From the NCBI GenBank assembly GCA_963556195.1, contig OY744517.1, positions 82,934,214 through 82,998,213 of the forward strand: DNA of 64,000 nt, read 5' to 3'. Origin of the DNA: Sepiola atlantica (lineage: Eukaryota > Mollusca > Cephalopoda > Sepiida > Sepiolidae). Shown in pieces: positions 1 to 11,004 of this stretch (position 1 is its first letter; each line of letters begins with the position of its first letter). The translations under genes were made by a program, and so were the position numbers. The notes under the pieces are model-generated. The model was given only the letters and a program-made list of their open reading frames with translations, was not told where the DNA came from and ran no database searches.

Positions 1-1030
1 GAACCTCTTGTTGAAGGGAACATAAACGATAAGCCTGGATAGTGAGTGAGTGAGTGAACACGGTAAGAATACTGATTTTTATTGATAGTATGAGTAATAA
101 ATCTAATTAATTGAATAGAGTTGAACAACAGACAGCGTTGAACCTCTTGTTGAAGGGAACATAAACGATAAGCCTGGATAGTGAGTGAGTGAGTGAACAA
201 GGTAAGAATACTGATTTTTATTGATAGTATGTGTAATAAATCTAATTAATTGAATAGAGTTGAACAACAGACATCGTTGAACCTCTTGTTGAAGGGAACA
301 TAAACGATAAGCCTGGATAGTGAGTGAGTGAGTGAACACGGTAAGAATACTGATTTTTATTGATAGTATGAGTAATAAATCTAATTAATTGAATAGAGTT
401 GAACAACAGACATCGTTGAACCTCTTGTTGAAGGGAACATAAACGATAAGCCTGGATAGTGAGTGAGTGAGTGAACACGGTAAGAATACTGATTTTTATT
501 GATAGTATGAGTAATAAATCTAATTAATTGAATAGAGTTGAACAACAGACATCGTTGAACCTCTTGTTGAAGGGAACATAAACGATAAGCCTGGATAGTG
601 AGTGAGTGAGTGAACACGGTAAGAATACTGATTTTTATTGATAGTATGAGTAATAAATCTAATTAATTGAATAGAGTTGAACAACAGACATCGTTGAACC
701 TCTTGTTGAAGGGAACATAAACGATAAGCCTGGATAGTGAGTGAGTGAGTGAACACGGTAAGAATACTGATTTTTATTGATAGTATGAGTAATAAATCTA
801 ATTAATTGAATAGAGTTGAACAACAGACATCGTTGAACCTCTTGTTGAAGGGAACATAAACGATAAGCCTGGATAGTGAGTGAGTGAGTGAACACGGTAA
901 GAATACTGATTTTTATTGATAGTATGAGTAATAAATCTAATTAATTGAATAGAGTTGAACAACAGACATCGTTGAACCTCTTGTTGAAGGGAACATAAAC
1001 GATAAGCCTGGATAGTGAGTGAGTGAGTAA
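1..1030. repeat. 139-bp tandem satellite, about 7.4 copies
   Basis: A 139-bp unit repeats head to tail from the window edge to about 1030, with only a few substitutions between copies (for example cacggtaag/caaggtaag and tagtatgagt/tagtatgtgt). Each unit holds a short (gtga)n stretch. The repeat gives a recurring 78-residue open frame on the minus strand; this is a by-product of the repeat, since the frames overlap and lack any recognisable domain. The array is cut by the window start, so its full length is unknown. Confidence 0.95.
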
Positions 1031-1592
1031 ACAAGTGAAGGTGTACAAATATTTTTGATAGAGAGATCCTCGAGAAATGTGTAATTTTCTTTGTCTATGA
1101 GTGTACATATAATTTGATAAAGAAAATAGTTTATTTTCGGTTTCTTTTTTACTGCTATATGCAAATGCTTGGATAAAAGATACATGTTATTTTTATCTTT
1201 TAGGGCGAATTTGTCGTATACTTTCCTAGGATTAACTCTCCATTAACTTCCAGTTACCCAAACAAGCCTAAGAATGAAATGGCTCATGAATTAAGAAAAT
1301 ATACAAATTTCTTGCAAAATTAAGTTGTGGTTTGTGCTCCAGATTGCATGGAGCAAGTTAGTCAATACAGAAAAAAATAATTATAGACTTTTTTATGAGA
1401 AAATGGATAAACGCAGACAGACATGGAAATTGGGAAATAATCAGAAAACAATACATTTTTTACAGCTTTATCTATTTTATTTCGTCAATTCTATATGAAA
1501 ACAGGATCAGAGCGACTCTAAAATAAGAGAATAAGCAATTCTTCAGATTTTCTTTATTATAAAGTAAATAAAGGAATTTATTTCCGACTAAA
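1031..1592. other. AT-rich sequence, nothing recognised
   Basis: Non-repetitive AT-rich DNA between the satellite and the first SINE. No splice-bounded frame or recognisable element was seen. Confidence 0.5.
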
Positions 1593-1702
1593 CGGTGGCT
1601 GAGTGGTTAACGATGCGGACTGAGGACCTGGGTGTGTCGGGTTCGAATCCAGTTCGTTCCACAGTGACCTTGTGTCTAACCTGCTGGAGAGAAGGTAAAT
1701 AA
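1593..1702 (+). mobile_element. tRNA-headed SINE
   Basis: The head has an A-box-like stretch (tggctgagtggttaa) and a B-box (gggttcgaatcc) at the spacing of a tRNA gene, as in SINEs transcribed by RNA polymerase III. The 3' part (ttgtgtctaacctgctgg ... gaaggtaaat) resembles the tail of the U2-headed SINEs at 9296-9642 and 55275-55654. It is not a working tRNA: no clean acceptor stem is seen and it runs on into the tail. Confidence 0.7.
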
Positions 1703-2129
1703 AGATACAGAGCTTGCAGGGATTATTGGTTGATCATGGAAGTCGAAAGGATATTTTTGTGCAAGAAAAAATCCAAGCAGCTACATAGTTGGTACTCCAA
1801 ATCACATGAGGTGAGATAACCAATGAGAAGCTCACAGGAAAGTAAGATCATAAAAACAAGTGTCTGAGAGTAGAAAAGAGCAGTCGGGTACTCAATTTTG
1901 TTCGGAACTCAAGATTCTTTACGAAAGGTTCAACTCGAAGAAGCCTGATAATGTTTCGGTTCAATTCGCTACACCATGGAACAAACTGCAGACGACCAAA
2001 CAGACTGCAGTCAGCCTGCAGATGACCAAACAGTTCAAGGCAGTGCTGGATGCATTATGGCCATTGATCTTTGGATAATCATCTCTCACTTGAGCAGCAA
2101 ACGATGCAAGGGGGACACGATTCTGGTAT

Positions 2130-2746
2130 AAAACATCATCAACAGGAATTTAAATATATTTTGGAGGAGTTTTTCAACCCCAGCTCCAAGTCGTGGTCTC
2201 GATGGGACCCAGTAAAAGATCTACCATAGGCGCTTTTATCTCATTAGAAGAAAAACAGCATTCTCTTTCTGTGTTTCTGCTCTGTGGAACAGCCTACCAG
2301 AGGTAGTGACGATGCCTACCATATCTATGGCCCGGGATACCTTTTATATTCGTTTCTATTTTGCTTTGCCCAATTCGGCCATAAGAAGAGTAGAAAATTG
2401 ACCATGGGTTTACTTTCGGCAGCCTCGTAACTTTCATTTCCCTTATTTTGTCCTTTAGTCCTCACATTTCATGAGCTATGTTTTTGACAAAAGGGAAAGA
2501 ATTGCTGTTTTCTGTGTCGGAATCTACCCATCTAACACTTATCGTTGACTAGTTTTTGACCTTGAAATAGTATTTTTTTTTAGCTCCTTATATCAAGTGG
2601 ATTCATGCCTTGTCTGGGGCGATTTCCATAAAAAAATTAAAAAAGAAAAGTACAATGGATGTTCTAAAAATTAACCGGTGACAAAGAAGAAAAAATGTCC
2701 CCTCTGAAAATATGTATTTGCTAAACAAATAATTGACGTTTAATGT

Positions 2747-2811
<65 letters not shown>

Positions 2812-3015
2812 TAAAAAAACAAAAAAAACAACTTTCGTTTTGCATGATGGCATGCGTTGGATAGCTTTAAAAAAATGTCACGATGCCTACCATATCCAGG
2901 CTTAAAGTCGTCTTGGACAAACATTCACATGCTATAGAGACTTACCCATGTTCTAATTGTTTTACATGGCTTGTTGCACTTTGCTATTTGTTTGCCAATA
3001 AATTTGATTTGGATT
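2130..3015 (+). pseudogene. Non-LTR retrotransposon C-terminal remnant, split by an insertion
   Basis: At 2150-2325 the + strand reads like the C-terminal end of a LINE reverse transcriptase protein (for example SKSWSRWDP, then a LWNSLPE-type motif at about 2284-2300), with stops and frame changes. The same coding sequence resumes at 2880 (TISRLKVVLDKH) and ends near an aataaat at about 2996. The gap is an inserted element, 2326-2879, flanked by a 17-bp duplication of the host sequence. It is a dead element; the class is judged from memory of CR1/Jockey-type C-termini. Confidence 0.6.
2326..2879 (-). mobile_element. 5'-truncated LINE copy with 17-bp target duplication
   Basis: A 554-bp insert flanked by the direct repeat acgatgcctaccatatc (2309-2325 and 2880-2896). 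Its sequence is nearly the same as 4199-4690, which is continuous there with a longer LINE coding end. The insert is therefore best read as the last codons plus 3' UTR of that LINE on the minus strand. It contains a (TAA)n microsatellite at 2751-2811, where the other copy has CAT/CCA triplets. The target duplication shows retrotransposition. Confidence 0.75.
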
Positions 3016-3159
3016 TGCTTTGCAAGTGATGTCTAAAAGTGTCTACAATTATGTGCCCGTACTTATGTACACATAAGTTTACAAGTATAGTACTGCCAAG
3101 TTATTATAAACATGTTGAAGAAATTTAAATTAAACAACAATTTTTTTGTTAAAACAAAT

Positions 3160-3330
3160 AATGGAATGCTTTAGAAAGTGACTTCCAAATTAACCTATCT
3201 CTTAACCGATCTTAATTTATTCCTCTTTCTCTCAAGTCCATTTTTATTACTTCCTCCCATGTTTTCTTTGGCCATCCTCACTTAACTGAATCTGCTCTCT
3301 CAACTGTTCTACATCTACTAACCCAAGAAC
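3160..3330 (-). mobile_element. LINE fragment, same family as 4199-5153
   Basis: This stretch matches 4680-4860 with scattered changes (shared ctctttctctcaagtcca, cttcctcccatgttttc and gttctacatctact). It is a diverged piece of the end of the LINE coding region. UTR-like pieces of the same family follow at about 3555-3890. Confidence 0.6.
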
Positions 3331-3995
3331 TCTCATCGACACAGAAACACAGAATGGAAATATATTAACAAAGAAAGGTCCAAAGACAGCAGCTAGACTC
3401 AGGGAAAATGTATGCCCAAGGCAAAGGGAATTTCAACATAAACAACAGAAACTTCTCAGAGACAGGATGGAAGTTTTTAATCAAGAAAATGAACTAAATT
3501 AAGTTAATTTTCTTGATTTAAAATTTGATAGTACATTCAAAATATGGTAGATCTTTATGTTCTAGAAATTAACCAGTGAAAACGAAAAATATTTCCCTTG
3601 TAAACAGATTGTATTTGCTAAACAAATATGTAACTCACGTTTTATGTTTAATAGAAATTAATACTTTGATTGTTTTTATTACTTCTGTTCGCACAAAATT
3701 ATGTTGAACAATAAAACGTGTTGTTTCTTTATTTTTAACCGCAGGATTCTTTTTAACCGCAGCATTCTTTCTAACTTCCGGTTCTTCTTTTCTTTCAAAT
3801 TAACCGGTGAAAAAGAAAAGAATTCTCTAAAAGTATTGTATTTGTTAAACAAATATGTAACTGACTTTTTATGTTCTTCTTTCGTGTGAATCGGATGGTT
3901 ATATTGTTGGCATTAGTTTCCCCGATGTTTTTTTTAGTTAGAAATCTTTCTGGAGAGACATCGGGTACTTACGAGAAGGACCACGAGAAGATTGC

Positions 3996-4082
3996 CAACA
4001 TCCTTAAGTGAAAGTGATACTGTGGAACTAACTGGATTCGAACTTGGAACACCCAGGTCTTCAGTCCACTGTCACCTCCCAC
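3996..4082 (-). mobile_element. tRNA-headed SINE fragment
   Basis: On the minus strand a head with gtggac.gaagacctgggtg and the B-box-like gttcgaatccagtt is followed by the module that reads cactttcacttaaggatgtt. The same head and module occur at 33248, 34887 (minus), 35070 and 42530. Confidence 0.7.
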
Positions 4083-4198
4083 TTTTTATGTTAAATACTA
4101 ATTACTACTTTGATTGTTTTTTTTTTGTCCTTGCCCAAACTATTTAAAACAATAAAACTGTATTGTTACTTTATTTTCAGCAAGCTGTACTTACTCGT

Positions 4199-5153
4199 CA
4201 TGGCCCGGGATAACTTTTATATTCGTTTCTATTTTGCTTTGCCCAATTCGGCCATAAGAAGAGTAGAAAATTGACCATGGGTTTACTTTCGGCAGCCTCG
4301 TAACTTTCATTTCCCTTATTTTGTCCTTTAGTCCTCACATTCCATGAGCGATGTTTTTGACAAAGGGGAAAGAATTGCTGTTTTCTGTGTCGGAATCTAC
4401 CCATCTAACACTTATCGTTGACTAGTTTTTGACCTTGAAGTAGTATTATTTTTTAGCTCCTTATATCAAGTGGATTCATGCCTTGTCTGGGGCGATTTCC
4501 ATAAAAAATTAAAAAAGAAAAGTACAATGGATGTTCTAAAAATTAACCGGTGACAAAGAAGAAAAAATGTCCCCTCTGAAAATATGTATTTGCTAAACAA
4601 ATAATTGACGTTTAATGTTGAATCATCATCATCACTACCACCACCACCAATAAAACTTTCGTTTTGCATGATGGCATGCGTTGAACAGCTTTAAGAAAAT
4701 GTCTTCAAAACTAACTTATTTCTGGCCAGGTCTTTATTTATCCCTCTTTCTCTCAAGTCCACCCTTATCGCTTCCTCCCATGTTTTCATTGGCCTTCTTC
4801 TGTGAACTGTACATACTACCTTACAACTGTTCTACATCTACTGACCCAAGAACTTTCATCCATTTATTCAACATGGTCATACCATTGAAGTCTCCTATTC
4901 TGTATTCCAGATTCAATCTTCCTCTGAAGTCTTCAGAACTAAGCCTGTCTTTAAGACTCATACGACACCTCCAGCATATCATTCTCGTACTATTTCTCTC
5001 CATCCAACATATGTCCTCAAACATCACTGGCCAGGTTTCACTTCCATAAATTATTACACTGCGTACACATGCCTGATAGCCCCTTCCCTTGGGCGACAGT
5101 GGTAACGATCTGCTGGTTAGTAATGGCAAAAGTTCCCTGAACTTACTGTACAA
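4199..5153 (-). pseudogene. Non-LTR retrotransposon (RTE-like) C-terminus plus 3' UTR
   Basis: The minus strand from 5153 to about 4821 encodes a 110-residue stretch with features common in LINE proteins after the reverse transcriptase core: SVIIYGSETWPV, RMICWRCRMSLKDR, then SSEDFRGRLNLEYR and MTMLNKWMKVLG. The frame then decays, and the remaining 500 bp to 4199 match the inserted copy at 2326-2879, identifying them as the 3' UTR. A cgtacac.catgcctg and YQACVRS-like start also occurs in the + strand copy at 34380-34790. This is the C-terminal part only; no endonuclease or catalytic YxDD block is present here. Confidence 0.7.
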
Positions 5154-5430
5154 AACTATTGTGTCGTTTCTTTCTTTTAAACATGCTGTATTTATCCAGC
5201 ATGGCCCAGGATTCTTTTACATTTGTTTTTACTTTTACTTTTTCATGAACTATGCCGTGTTTATGTATGAGGTATACAATTTATTAAAACAATATTTATT
5301 TTTTAAATTAAAGACATAATAAAGCATAAAGTATAAGATTAATAATTCAATAAATAATTAATAAATCCCTTATTCGTCACTTGGACATTGTTTAGTTCAA
5401 TATCGAGGAATCCTGATTCCTGATATATAA
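5154..5430. other. AT-rich flank, nothing firm
   Basis: Contains a further loose match to the LINE 3' end (catggcccaggattctttta near 5200), then simple AT-rich sequence. No gene seen. Confidence 0.4.
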
Positions 5431-5640
5431 TTGCATCACAGTCCATAGTTTTCTTCGAATGTCCGGCTGCCTTGGCAGGCCGAGAGCAGACTCAAGGCGT
5501 TTTCATGAATAATGGCGATAGAGAGGCGTTCGTGAAGCCAAGACAATTCGTGATTGTCTCCAGTGTTGCACGTCATTAATAGACCAAGGCTGCCGAGGAA
5601 GTCACATGTGGCAGAGCCAATCACTCCACTCGTCTCCACT
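5431..5640 (-). pseudogene. Retroelement protein fragment, class uncertain
   Basis: An uninterrupted 67-residue minus-strand frame reads ATCDFLGSLGLLMTC, then SWLHERLSIAIIHENALSLL. From memory this pattern (ATxDFLxxLG ... LFxRLSIAxxRxNAxxLL) recurs in a repetitive retroelement-type protein of aquatic invertebrates. No catalytic motif is present. The higher GC content than the surroundings fits a formerly coding piece. Confidence 0.35.
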
Positions 5641-6045
5641 TTTGAAATACAAATCTGTCGAGAAGATTGACATATTTTGACCGTTTTTGGCTCTCTGCTG
5701 ACGCTGCTGCATGTCCAGGGTTTGCCGCCGTGTTTTAATTGTTTTCTTTTTTATCAAATTCTTTTAGGTTAATATGGGTTTCGTCATTACCATTTTTTTT
5801 CGGTTACAATGGGTTTCGGAATTATTCACAAACCATTATTTTTAATTAAAAACATAATGTTGATTGCAACAACGGCAGAACTACAGTAATTGCACTTAGA
5901 ATTGCTTCCGCATCTGCCTTATTCTCCAGACCTGCCTCTTCAGCAACTACTTGCTGTTTGCAGACCTCGAAAGAACGCTACAGGGAAAAAGATTTAGCTC
6001 CAATAAAAAAGTGATATCGGAAACTGAGGCATATTTTGACGCACA
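5641..6045. other. No gene recognised
   Basis: AT-rich unique sequence leading into the 21-bp array. No exon, RNA or element identified. Confidence 0.4.
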
Positions 6046-6573
6046 AAAAAGACAAACCATTCAACAAAAAAGACAAACCATTCAACAAAAAAAACAAATC
6101 ATTCAACAAAAAAAACAAACCATTCAACAAAAAAGACATCATTCAACAAAAAAGACAAACCATTCAACAAAAAAGACAAACCATTCAACAAAAAAGACAA
6201 ACCATTCAACAAAAAAGAGAAACCATTAAACAAAAAAGACAAATCATTCAACAAAAAAGACAAATCATTCAACAAAAAAGACAAACCATTCAACAAAAAA
6301 GACAAACCATTCAACAAAAAAGACAAACCATTCAACAAAAAAGACAAATTATTCAACAAAAAAGACAAATCATTCAACAAAAAAGACAAACCATTCAACA
6401 AAAAAGACAAACCATTCAACAAAAAAGACAAATTATTCAACAAAAAAGACAAATCATTCAACAAAAAAGACAAATCATTCAACAAAAAAGACGAACCATT
6501 CAACAAAAAAGACAAATTATTCAACAAAAAAGACAAATCATTCAACAAAAAAGACAAACCATTCAACAAAAAA
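6046..6573. repeat. 21-bp minisatellite, about 25 copies
   Basis: The unit gacaaaccattcaacaaaaa plus one A repeats with small changes (aaaccatt/aaatcatt/aaattatt). Because 21 is a multiple of three and lacks stops, long frames appear on both strands (QKRQTIQ repeats on +, LSFLLNG/LSFLLND repeats on -). Neither has splice signals or a non-repeat domain, so coding is not supported. Confidence 0.9.
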
Positions 6574-6699
6574 GGTATCGAATTGGTAGAGAAGCGTTAG
6601 AATCAGTTTATCACTCTAAAAGAATACTGTGTCGAATTTTGCCCAAAAGTTGTTTTAATTTTGTCTTTTCAAATAAAACAAAACACTGTTTAGTACTGT

Positions 6700-6925
6700 T
6701 TTTATTATTTTTTTGATTATTTTTGTTTTTGTTTTTATTATATTTATATTTATTATTTTATTATATTTATATTTATTATTTTTGTTTTTATTATATTTAT
6801 TTTTGTTTTTATTATATTTATATTTATCATTTTATTATATTCATATTTATTATTTTTGTTTTTATTATATTTATTTTTGTTTTTTTTATTTTTAATTTTT
6901 TTAATTTTTAATTTTTCTTATCTTT
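6700..6925. repeat. T-rich low-complexity (tttatta)n tract
   Basis: Almost pure T/A built from tttattatatttatattt blocks. Apparent hydrophobic open frames (runs of F, I, L, Y) are artefacts of base composition. Confidence 0.85.
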
Positions 6926-7397
6926 CTGTTTTTGCTGAAGATGGGGCATCCTACCGGATGCCAGACATTCACCGGTTATTTCAGACACTCCAGCCTAGAG
7001 ATCGTTTTAAGATCTTTAAGTGCAGTTGTTTGTATTTCTCTTGCACTCGGTTCACCGGGTATACTCGCCAGATAGCTCTTGAAATTGTCAAGTATGTTTG
7101 TTTGTGTGTAATTGAGAATCATTTTTTGTGTTTAGTGTCATGTTTAAGTAGTTTTATTTTGCTTTAATGTGTTTAAATGTAATAAAATTTGGTTGAAGCG
7201 CAAATTATTATTTTTTGCAAATAAAAATAAGTTGTTTGTGATTCATGTTAGAATCAGTTTTAACGGAAAATATTGTGCTTAGGTCAAAAACCCATTTTAC
7301 ACGAAAATAATAAAAAAAAACAACGATAAAAAAAACGATGTAGATGCTTGTGAACAATGAAAATCTCTTTCTGTATGTCTCTCTCTTGTTTTAAACA
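6926..7397. other. Unique AT-rich sequence, no gene recognised
   Basis: A 103-residue frame crosses from the T-rich tract, but its non-repetitive part (6930-7167) shows no domain and no splice support. Nothing else seen. Confidence 0.4.
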
Positions 7398-7760
7398 TTA
7401 TTATTATTATTTACTCACTAGGAGTTCTCACACAGGTCATCAGTGATTGCTCACCGACAACCGGTGGTATTCTCTGGAGTCTGAGTGACACCAAGTCTCC
7501 CCAGATTTCCAGTATTCTCCACCTCTTTTCGATAGCCACCGCAAATAAACCTGCAGTATCACAACAGCCGTTTACCATTGATTTTTCGCTTGTAAGGGCC
7601 ATTGGTCTTCTCTGGGATTTGGGTAGCAATAAGCCTCCCCAAGGTCCCAGCAGTCTCCGCACTTCCAGTGGAAGTCTGGTTTGTGCTGTCCCTCCTCGGT
7701 CTTCTCATCCTCCTTGACTCTATGCAAATATTTTGTGTTGTGTCAGCCTAGGCTGATACC
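7398..7760 (-). mobile_element. LINE 3' UTR copy with (TAA)n tail
   Basis: This block (gagttctcacacaggtcat, cagtgattgctcac, ccagatttccagtattctcc, agccgtttaccattgattt, aataagcctccccaag) recurs at 47372-47650 and twice within 49555-49935. On the minus strand each copy ends in a (TAA)n/(AAT)n run, the simple tail of some LINEs. At 47333-49250 the same UTR follows a decayed LINE coding end, which fixes the orientation. Confidence 0.65.
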
Positions 7761-7860
7761 ATTCTTTATTTTATTATTATTTTTTAAAATTTTTAATTTT
7801 ATTTTTATTTTTATTCTTTATTTATTTTTTATTATTATTATTTTTTTTAAATTGGGGGAC

Positions 7861-8042
<182 letters not shown>

Positions 8043-8336
8043 GTAGTATCCTTCGGCAGTAATGAACATCGGGGATGAGAAAATAATAAAGAATCAGGAA
8101 GAGAGAAAGAGAGTGAATGACATTGATCTATTAGTATCTCTCTTTTTAACAGAGAGATTGAGAGGTGAAAAGGAATGGTGCGTTGTTTAATTAAAACGGC
8201 CCCGTTTTCGATTCAACTCTTTCGATAAAAAGGACAAAATTACTCCCCCTTTAATTCATTGGCATTTTTTCGATTAAGTATTAAAATATTCCAGTGCTAA
8301 ACATGAAACATTCTTTCATAAACTTTTTTGCAGCTA

Positions 8337-8340
<4 letters not shown>
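8043..8340. other. Unique sequence, no gene recognised
   Basis: Moderately AT-rich, no exon or element identified. Confidence 0.35.
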
Positions 8341-8415
<75 letters not shown>

Positions 8416-8548
8416 TTAAAATTTAAAAAAAATCTGTCTTGATTTTTATTTTTATTATTATATTCTGCATCCTCTGTGCTTGTAGGCATATGCCTCTATT
8501 TTATGCTAAGTTTCTTAAAAGATGCTTAAAAAGAATATGAACTCACCA

Positions 8549-8621
<73 letters not shown>

Positions 8622-8699
8622 GGTGTGAAAGCTCTATGAAATCTTTTTTATGCTAAATTTCTTAAAAGATGCTTTAAAAGAATATGAACTCACCAATTT

Positions 8700-8743
<44 letters not shown>

Positions 8744-8745
8744 CT
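8341..8745. repeat. (AT)n and (GT)n microsatellites with a duplicated spacer
   Basis: (AT)n runs at about 8340-8410, 8553-8618 and 8700-8711, the last passing into (GT)n to 8740. The spacer ttttatgctaagtttcttaa ... gaatatgaactcaccaattt at 8498-8552 is repeated at 8648-8700, so the microsatellite and its flank were duplicated together over about 150 bp. Confidence 0.9.
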
Positions 8746-8909
8746 CTATGAAATCTTTTGAGAGGGAAGATGAAAAAAAAAAAATCCAAAACTTGAAATC
8801 CCCGCATATTTTTTGCTGAATCAACTTTGCAATTCAAAAATGTATTAAAAAAAAAAAAAATATTAACAAAAAATGTGACATTTATTTTCTTGTTTGTTTT
8901 TGCTTCCAG

Positions 8910-9070
8910 ATTTCTATGAAAGCAAAGGAGCTCATGTTGGAGATGAACCGTTATCAGTTAAGATATTACAAGTTTCCTGAGAACATCACCAATAGTTCAA
9001 AGGTTTCCATGAATTTATACACAACTTTGAGGAAGTTATACAACATCCTGAAATGCAACTTGTGTGAAAG
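8910..9070 (+). CDS. BAIAP3/UNC13D-like: Unc-13 family (UNC13D/BAIAP3-like) exon 1 of 4 in window
   Basis: An internal coding exon of 161 nt: acceptor tgcttccag just before it, donor gtaaaa just after, open only in the frame starting at its first base (phase 0) and leaving two bases (AG) for the next exon. It reads ISMKAKELMLEMNRYQLRYY, then KVSMNLYTTLRKLYNIL and ends CNLCE. Joined to 14246-14372 the next residue is R, then the aromatic-rich MUN helix. In Munc13 proteins the same order occurs: a helix with acidic/basic residues, then a LY..L..LY helix, then WF....WL. The MUN domain opens syntaxin to prime vesicle fusion at the plasma membrane. The family is recognised from the joined exons, not from this exon alone; which paralogue (Munc13-4 or BAIAP3) remains open. 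Confidence 0.75.
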
Positions 9071-9124
9071 GTAAAATATACGATCAGAATAAATGACATT
9101 TTTTTCAGGATTTTCATGCTTAGG

Positions 9125-9130
9125 CAATTC

Positions 9131-9191
<61 letters not shown>
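9125..9191. repeat. (AT)n microsatellite
   Basis: Uninterrupted AT dinucleotides directly downstream of the exon 1 donor, in intron 1. Confidence 0.95.
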
Positions 9192-9193
<2 letters not shown>

Positions 9194-9720
9194 TTAGGTA
9201 TGCATATATGTTTATATATTTGTATGTGCAGGATTCACTCTTATACTAATTAACCTATTATTATGAATTTTAGAACATAGCTGCTAGGTGTAATGCTGTT
9301 TCTCGGCCTTTTGGCCCAGATCAAAGTGTAGTATCTGTTCCGATGGATACTGCACCCTATAGACTGGTATTGTCTTGGCCTTCGGGGCTTGATTTACGCC
9401 GGTCTATTAGTCTGTCCTGTGCAGTTCTAGGAGGTCCACCCTCCCAGGCTTTGCCTTCTCACCCTTTGAGAAGGGGTTAGTTTATTGCTAATCGCCTGAG
9501 GCGCCCCTACCGGGGAATGCCGACGGGGCTGCCCAGGCATTTTTTGTAGGCCAGAGTGCTCAACTTCTCGGGCGCTGGTTTTTCAAATGCCACTTTCCTG
9601 ACCTTGTGTCACATCTTACCGCTGTGGGAGGTAGATACATATCTGCTAGGTGTAATGATGGGTAATGTGGGTTATATTTAGTTTGATGTAGTTTTATGCA
9701 AAAGAAGTAAAAAGGTTGTG
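9192..9720 (+). repeat. Dispersed repeat carrying a SINE insertion
   Basis: 9192-9295 and 9658-9720 together match 16510-16685 without a gap (aagttaggtatg, gtttatatatttgtatgt, gaacatagctg.taggcgtaa / gggtaatgtggg.tatattta). The piece between, 9296-9642, is an inserted U2-headed SINE. The copy at 16510 is the empty site, which defines the SINE ends exactly. Confidence 0.85.
9296..9642 (+). mobile_element. U2-snRNA-headed SINE, full length, 15-bp TSD
   Basis: The first 45-50 bases match the 5' end of U2 snRNA (tttctcggccttttgg, then agatcaaagtgtagtatctg). The body has a GC-rich part (gcgcccctaccggggaatgc) and the 3' end reads ttgtgtcacatcttaccgc. It is flanked by the perfect direct repeat ctgctaggtgtaatg (9281-9295 and 9643-9657), and an empty copy of the target exists at 16510-16685. 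It is therefore a retroposon, not a U2 gene: the second half of U2 and its stem-loops are absent. Other copies: 55275-55654 (minus, with TSD), 61640-61941 (minus, head missing), and short heads at 15935-16010 and 43003-43070. Confidence 0.9.
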
Positions 9721-10384
9721 GGATCAAGCCATCTTTAATTTACTAGTAAGCTGCAGCAATCCAAAACGGATTTCTTTGACTTTCATTTATTTCAACCCTG
9801 GGATTCTATTCATATAATTTACACATGGATTGGATCCTGCTTAATTACCTCAAATAATTTTTTATAACCAGCCTAATGAGGAGATTTGCCCAGCAGTGAA
9901 ACCGGTCGACGATCTAACTTGAGTATTAGGAACTTATTTTTGCATTGTCAACCTGTCTTCAAACATAACTGGAACATTTATATTTCTGAAAAAAGATTCA
10001 AGGATAAAATGGAAAATAGTCAACACTAACACGAAGTCCTCCCCTTTAATAGGATGAAAAAATTCAAATCAAGCCGCCATCTTGATTTTACCGTATAGAG
10101 CTAGGTTTTTAGATTATCATGAGAAAACAATAACAAAGACAAAAAAACAATGAAAGTTGAAACAGTAAGTGGTTTAATATAGTTTGAAATTAAGTTGAAT
10201 AATTATTATTATTATCTGTGAGATCATTGCGGAACACAAAATCCAAAAATGCGGTTTATGGTTATGAATTACACTATTCCAGCGTTCGTCTTATATATCT
10301 AAGGAGATTTTAATTAGCCAAGTATTCATATCGGCATATTCTGATCGATGCTATCTAGATTACAATGATTTAAAAAAATTAATA

Positions 10385-10387
<3 letters not shown>
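9721..10387. other. Intron 1 sequence, no gene recognised
   Basis: AT-rich. A stretch near 9870-9920 (ctaatgaggagatttgc ... tgaaaccggtcgacgatc) has the CTRATGA...GAAAC look shared with other element tails in the window, but no bounds could be set. Confidence 0.4.

Positions 10388-10431
<44 letters not shown>
10388..10431. repeat. (AT)n microsatellite
   Basis: Pure AT run. Confidence 0.95.
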
Positions 10432-10433
<2 letters not shown>

Positions 10434-10529
10434 TGATTTCAATTCCGACCAAACTAAAAGATCATGTCGAGCAAAACGTTTTTATTTTACTTTCAGTGGC
10501 TATACAATCAAACAGGGTTTGAATATTAC

Positions 10530-10650
10530 AGTCAAAAAAGAATCTTCAGGGTGCTTCGTCTTTAAATGTCATGCAAGTTTTGAAGGAACAACATTTTCAT
10601 TACTGTACATGACATTACAAAGGAGGCACTTGCCTGGTGGGAAGGGATTT
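10530..10650 (-). pseudogene. BED-type zinc finger remnant (hAT/ZBED transposase-like)
   Basis: The minus strand reads FPPGKCLLCNVMYSNENVVP, then SKLA, a stop, and HLKTKHPED. This is the C-x2-C ... H-x4-H layout of a BED zinc finger, a DNA-binding module found in hAT transposases and ZBED proteins, in which an arginine normally stands where the stop is; TGA is what a CGA codon becomes by CpG decay. No transposase core follows. The + strand frame over the same bases is a shadow of it. Confidence 0.55.
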
Positions 10651-11004
10651 CAAGCTTCATGTGCTGGCCGGAAAAATCCAAATGCAATGTGTGCATCATT
10701 TCACCGTTTTCGTCACTTTTTATGTGATGAAGATGCATCCTTTTCGGAAGCCTCCTTTTTCTTCTGCGAAGTCCTGTGATACAGCTTCATTTTGATTTAA
10801 AACATTATCGTTTCTCGTTGCATCAACTGTTGCACCAACTGCAGCAAGGTTTTGCCACCTATGTTTTCGAATTACTTGTAAATTGCAATGGCCTGCAAGA
10901 GTTGAACAATAACGTTGAAATCTGAAAAATAAATACGGATGAGTTAGCAAGAGAAAGAAAGAGAGTCTCTTCTATATTAAACAGACACGTGCAGGTGAGG
11001 ATGT

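Noticed and set aside
1593..1665. A functional tRNA gene
   Set aside because: A- and B-boxes are present but no closed acceptor stem, and the same head recurs with a SINE body at several places.
6036..6716. 226-residue lysine/glutamine-rich + strand protein and its antisense
   Set aside because: Produced by a 21-bp minisatellite; no splice sites, start context or unique domain.
9296..9642. A functional U2 snRNA gene
   Set aside because: Only the 5' part of U2 is present, and target duplications plus an empty-site copy show it is a retroposon.
10497..10779. A + strand frame beginning after a good acceptor (actttcag) and in phase with exon 1, as an alternative last exon
   Set aside because: The minus strand of the same bases encodes a decayed BED zinc finger, which explains the open frame; the + strand translation shows no MUN-like sequence.
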